7,755 bases of DNA from Nitrosomonas sp. (GTDB lineage Bacteria; Pseudomonadota; Gammaproteobacteria; Burkholderiales; Nitrosomonadaceae), in assembly GCA_005779435.1 (NCBI GenBank), contig SXJH01000230.1, forward strand, positions 1 through 7,755. The letters run 5' to 3'. The translations under genes and the position numbers were made by a program. Under the pieces are notes generated by a model, which had not been told where the DNA came from, made no database searches, and saw only the letters and a list, made by a program, of their open reading frames with translations. Shown here piece by piece: positions 6,711-7,755 of the stretch (position 1 is its first letter; every line of letters starts with the position of its first letter).

Positions 6711-7375
6711 GCGCTACCGCCGGGCGTTGCCGCCTGCAGTCCGTCCTTGGTCAAGTTCAGCACCCGGTCTGCGGTTGCGGCGGCTGCGTGCGAATGCGTT
6801 ACCAGTATCCCGGTCGCGCCGTTGGCTTTGATTTCAGCGCGAATCAGTTGCAAAATCTCATGCGCGGTGTCGGGGTCGAGGTTGCCGGTCGGCTCGTCCG
6901 CCAGCACCAATTTGGGCCGATGGATCAACGCCCGCGCGATCGCCACACGCTGCAACTCGCCGCCGGACAATTGGCGCGGAAAATGATCGCCGCGTCCTTG
7001 CAATCCGACTTGTTCCAGCATCCGCACGACGCGCGCATCGGCTTCGTTACCGTTCAACAACAACGGCAACGCGATATTCTGCGCCAGTGTCAAATGCGGC
7101 AACACATGAAATGCCTGAAAAATAAACCCGAAGCGCTCGCGCCGCAAGCGTGTCGCGGCATCGTCGTCAAGCGACGAAATCGCCGCACCGTCGATCACGA
7201 TTTCACCCGAATCCGGCGTATCCAATCCGGCGATCAAATTCAACAACGTTGATTTGCCCACCCCAGATTCCCCCATAATCGCGACGTAATCGCCCGCAGG
7301 CAAGCGATAGCTCAAATCGGTCAGAACCTTCCGTCCTTCGGCGTAACCTTTGGTGATATGGCGTAATTCCAGCAT
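6707..7375 (-). CDS. ABC transporter ATP-binding protein, MacB/LolD/YbbA family (AttE-like)
   Basis: This 222-residue cytoplasmic ATPase powers the permease encoded next to it. All nucleotide-binding motifs are present: Walker A GESGVGKST (35-43), Q-loop Gln87 in FIFQAFHVLPHLT, signature LSGGELQRVAIARAL (136-150), Walker B LVLADE with catalytic Glu161 followed by PTGNLD (162-167), and the switch His194 in LVTHSH. The FQxFHLLP-like Q-loop, the SGGExQRVAIARAL signature and the EPTGNLD box are typical of MacB/LolD/YbbA. This fits a partner permease of FtsX type. The length is normal for a free-standing subunit of this family. The stop codon overlaps the permease start (ATGA), so the two proteins should be made in matched amounts. 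The start at 7375 gives the usual short first strand; I see no strong Shine-Dalgarno. The motifs do not identify the substrate. Confidence 0.93.
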   Translation of the reverse strand: MLELRHITKGYAEGRKVLTDLSYRLPAGDYVAIMGESGVGKSTLLNLIAGLDTPDSGEIVIDGAAISSLDDDAATRLRRERFGFIFQAFHVLPHLTLAQNIALPLLLNGNEADARVVRMLEQVGLQGRGDHFPRQLSGGELQRVAIARALIHRPKLVLADEPTGNLDPDTAHEILQLIRAEIKANGATGILVTHSHAAAATADRVLNLTKDGLQAATPGGSA

Positions 7376-7516
7376 AGTCGATGATAGTGCGGCAATTTGT
7401 TGAAAAAGGATGGCTGGGAATGCTGAAGGACTATACAGTCAGCGCCAGGCCAAGGTATGCTTAACTGTACCACGTAATCACAACTATTTTAAAAATCAAA
7501 AAAGAGGAAAAAAATC
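7376..7516. promoter_or_regulatory. Divergent promoter region between the ABC operon and ppiC
   Basis: These 141 bases separate two genes read in opposite directions, so both promoters should lie here. Candidates are weak. For the ABC operon (minus strand), TATAGT at 7430-7435 is a five-of-six -10 match without a good -35. For ppiC (plus strand), TTAACT at 7461-7466 and TATTTT at 7485-7490 are spaced by 18 bases. A small dyad GACTATACAGTC (7429-7440) covers the minus-strand -10 box and could be an operator, but four-base arms occur easily by chance. No terminator, tRNA or small gene is evident. Confidence 0.4.
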
Positions 7517-7755
7517 ATGTCACGAGCCAGTGCACGTCATATTCTGGTCAAAACCGAAGAGCAATGTAACAACCTGAAAGCCGAAATCGAAAGCGGGGCC
7601 AGTTTCAGCGAATTGGCGCAACAACATTCGCTGTGCCCGTCCGGAAAGCAAGGCGGCGAGTTAGGCGAATTCGGACGCGGACAAATGGTGAAGGAATTCG
7701 ACACCGTCGTGTTCAGCGCTCCGGTCGGAGAAGTGCAAGGGCCGGTCAAAACGCA
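7517..7755 (+). CDS. ppiC: Parvulin-type peptidyl-prolyl cis-trans isomerase C, 3' end beyond window
   Basis: This is a small single-domain parvulin that speeds cis-trans isomerisation of proline peptide bonds; E. coli PpiC is cytoplasmic and 93 residues long. The window holds 79 codons plus two bases, so probably only a short C-terminal piece is missing. It matches E. coli PpiC closely: ARHILVK at the start with active-site His8, then SLCPSGKQGGELGEFGRGQM (38-57) with Cys40 at the catalytic position, then VKEFDTVVFS (58-67) and GPVKT at the window edge. There is no signal peptide, unlike SurA or PrsA-type parvulins. The start is supported by GAGG at 7504-7507, nine bases before the ATG. It is the only plus-strand gene here and is divergent from the ABC operon. 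No functional link to that operon is evident. Confidence 0.94.
   Translation, partial: MSRASARHILVKTEEQCNNLKAEIESGASFSELAQQHSLCPSGKQGGELGEFGRGQMVKEFDTVVFSAPVGEVQGPVKT

Noticed and set aside
7454..7471. GGTA...TACC inverted repeat in the ppiC upstream region as an operator
   Set aside because: Four-base arms separated by ten bases are expected by chance and no regulator gene is nearby.
1..7755. A hidden defence, phage or novel RNA system
   Set aside because: All sizeable stretches are explained by housekeeping or transporter genes. I found no repeat-spacer array, reverse transcriptase, toxin-antitoxin pair or structured RNA beyond the palindromic repeat.

Overview
The window reads as ordinary chromosome of a betaproteobacterium. 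Evidence for this is the gene order dusB-fis-purH, a short Fis of 80 residues, and a UbiH-type FAD monooxygenase. A compact palindromic repeat and an AttH-type secreted protein of a kind I associate with ammonia oxidisers make a Nitrosomonas-like member of the Nitrosomonadales the best guess, but this is inference. Almost everything is on the minus strand; only the last gene, ppiC, is on the plus strand.

Right to left, in the direction of transcription: at 7376-7516 a divergent intergenic region separates ppiC (plus, cut by the window edge) from a three-gene minus-strand operon. That operon encodes a MacB/LolD-type ABC ATPase (6707-7375), an 849-residue permease with two FtsX-type units and about ten membrane segments (4161-6710), and a secreted AttH/CrtC-type lipocalin-fold protein (3067-4161). 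The genes overlap by 4 bases and then 1 base, so they are almost certainly made together. They look like an envelope lipid or hydrophobic-molecule handling system, equivalent to AttE, a fused AttF/AttG, and AttH. A weak hairpin lies just after it, then a probable separate promoter for ubiH (1751-2962).

Four bases after the ubiH stop codon begins a ~132-bp imperfect palindrome (1615-1746) with 12-base terminal inverted repeats. It looks like a MITE or another small non-autonomous repeat. It fills most of the left half of the 317-bp gap in front of dusB as read on the minus strand. The rest of the gap contains a perfect TATAAT box and presumably the dusB-fis-purH promoter. dusB (426-1433), fis (180-422) and purH (1-183, N-terminal 61 codons only) follow in tight order: 3 bases between dusB and fis, and a 4-base stop/start overlap between fis and purH. 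This ties tRNA modification, a nucleoid/growth-phase regulator and purine synthesis into one transcript.

The points most worth a second look are the secreted-protein/ABC operon, whose substrate is not known to me, and the palindromic repeat with its possible effect on the end of ubiH. I see no tRNA or rRNA genes, CRISPR arrays, transposase genes, phage genes or defence genes.
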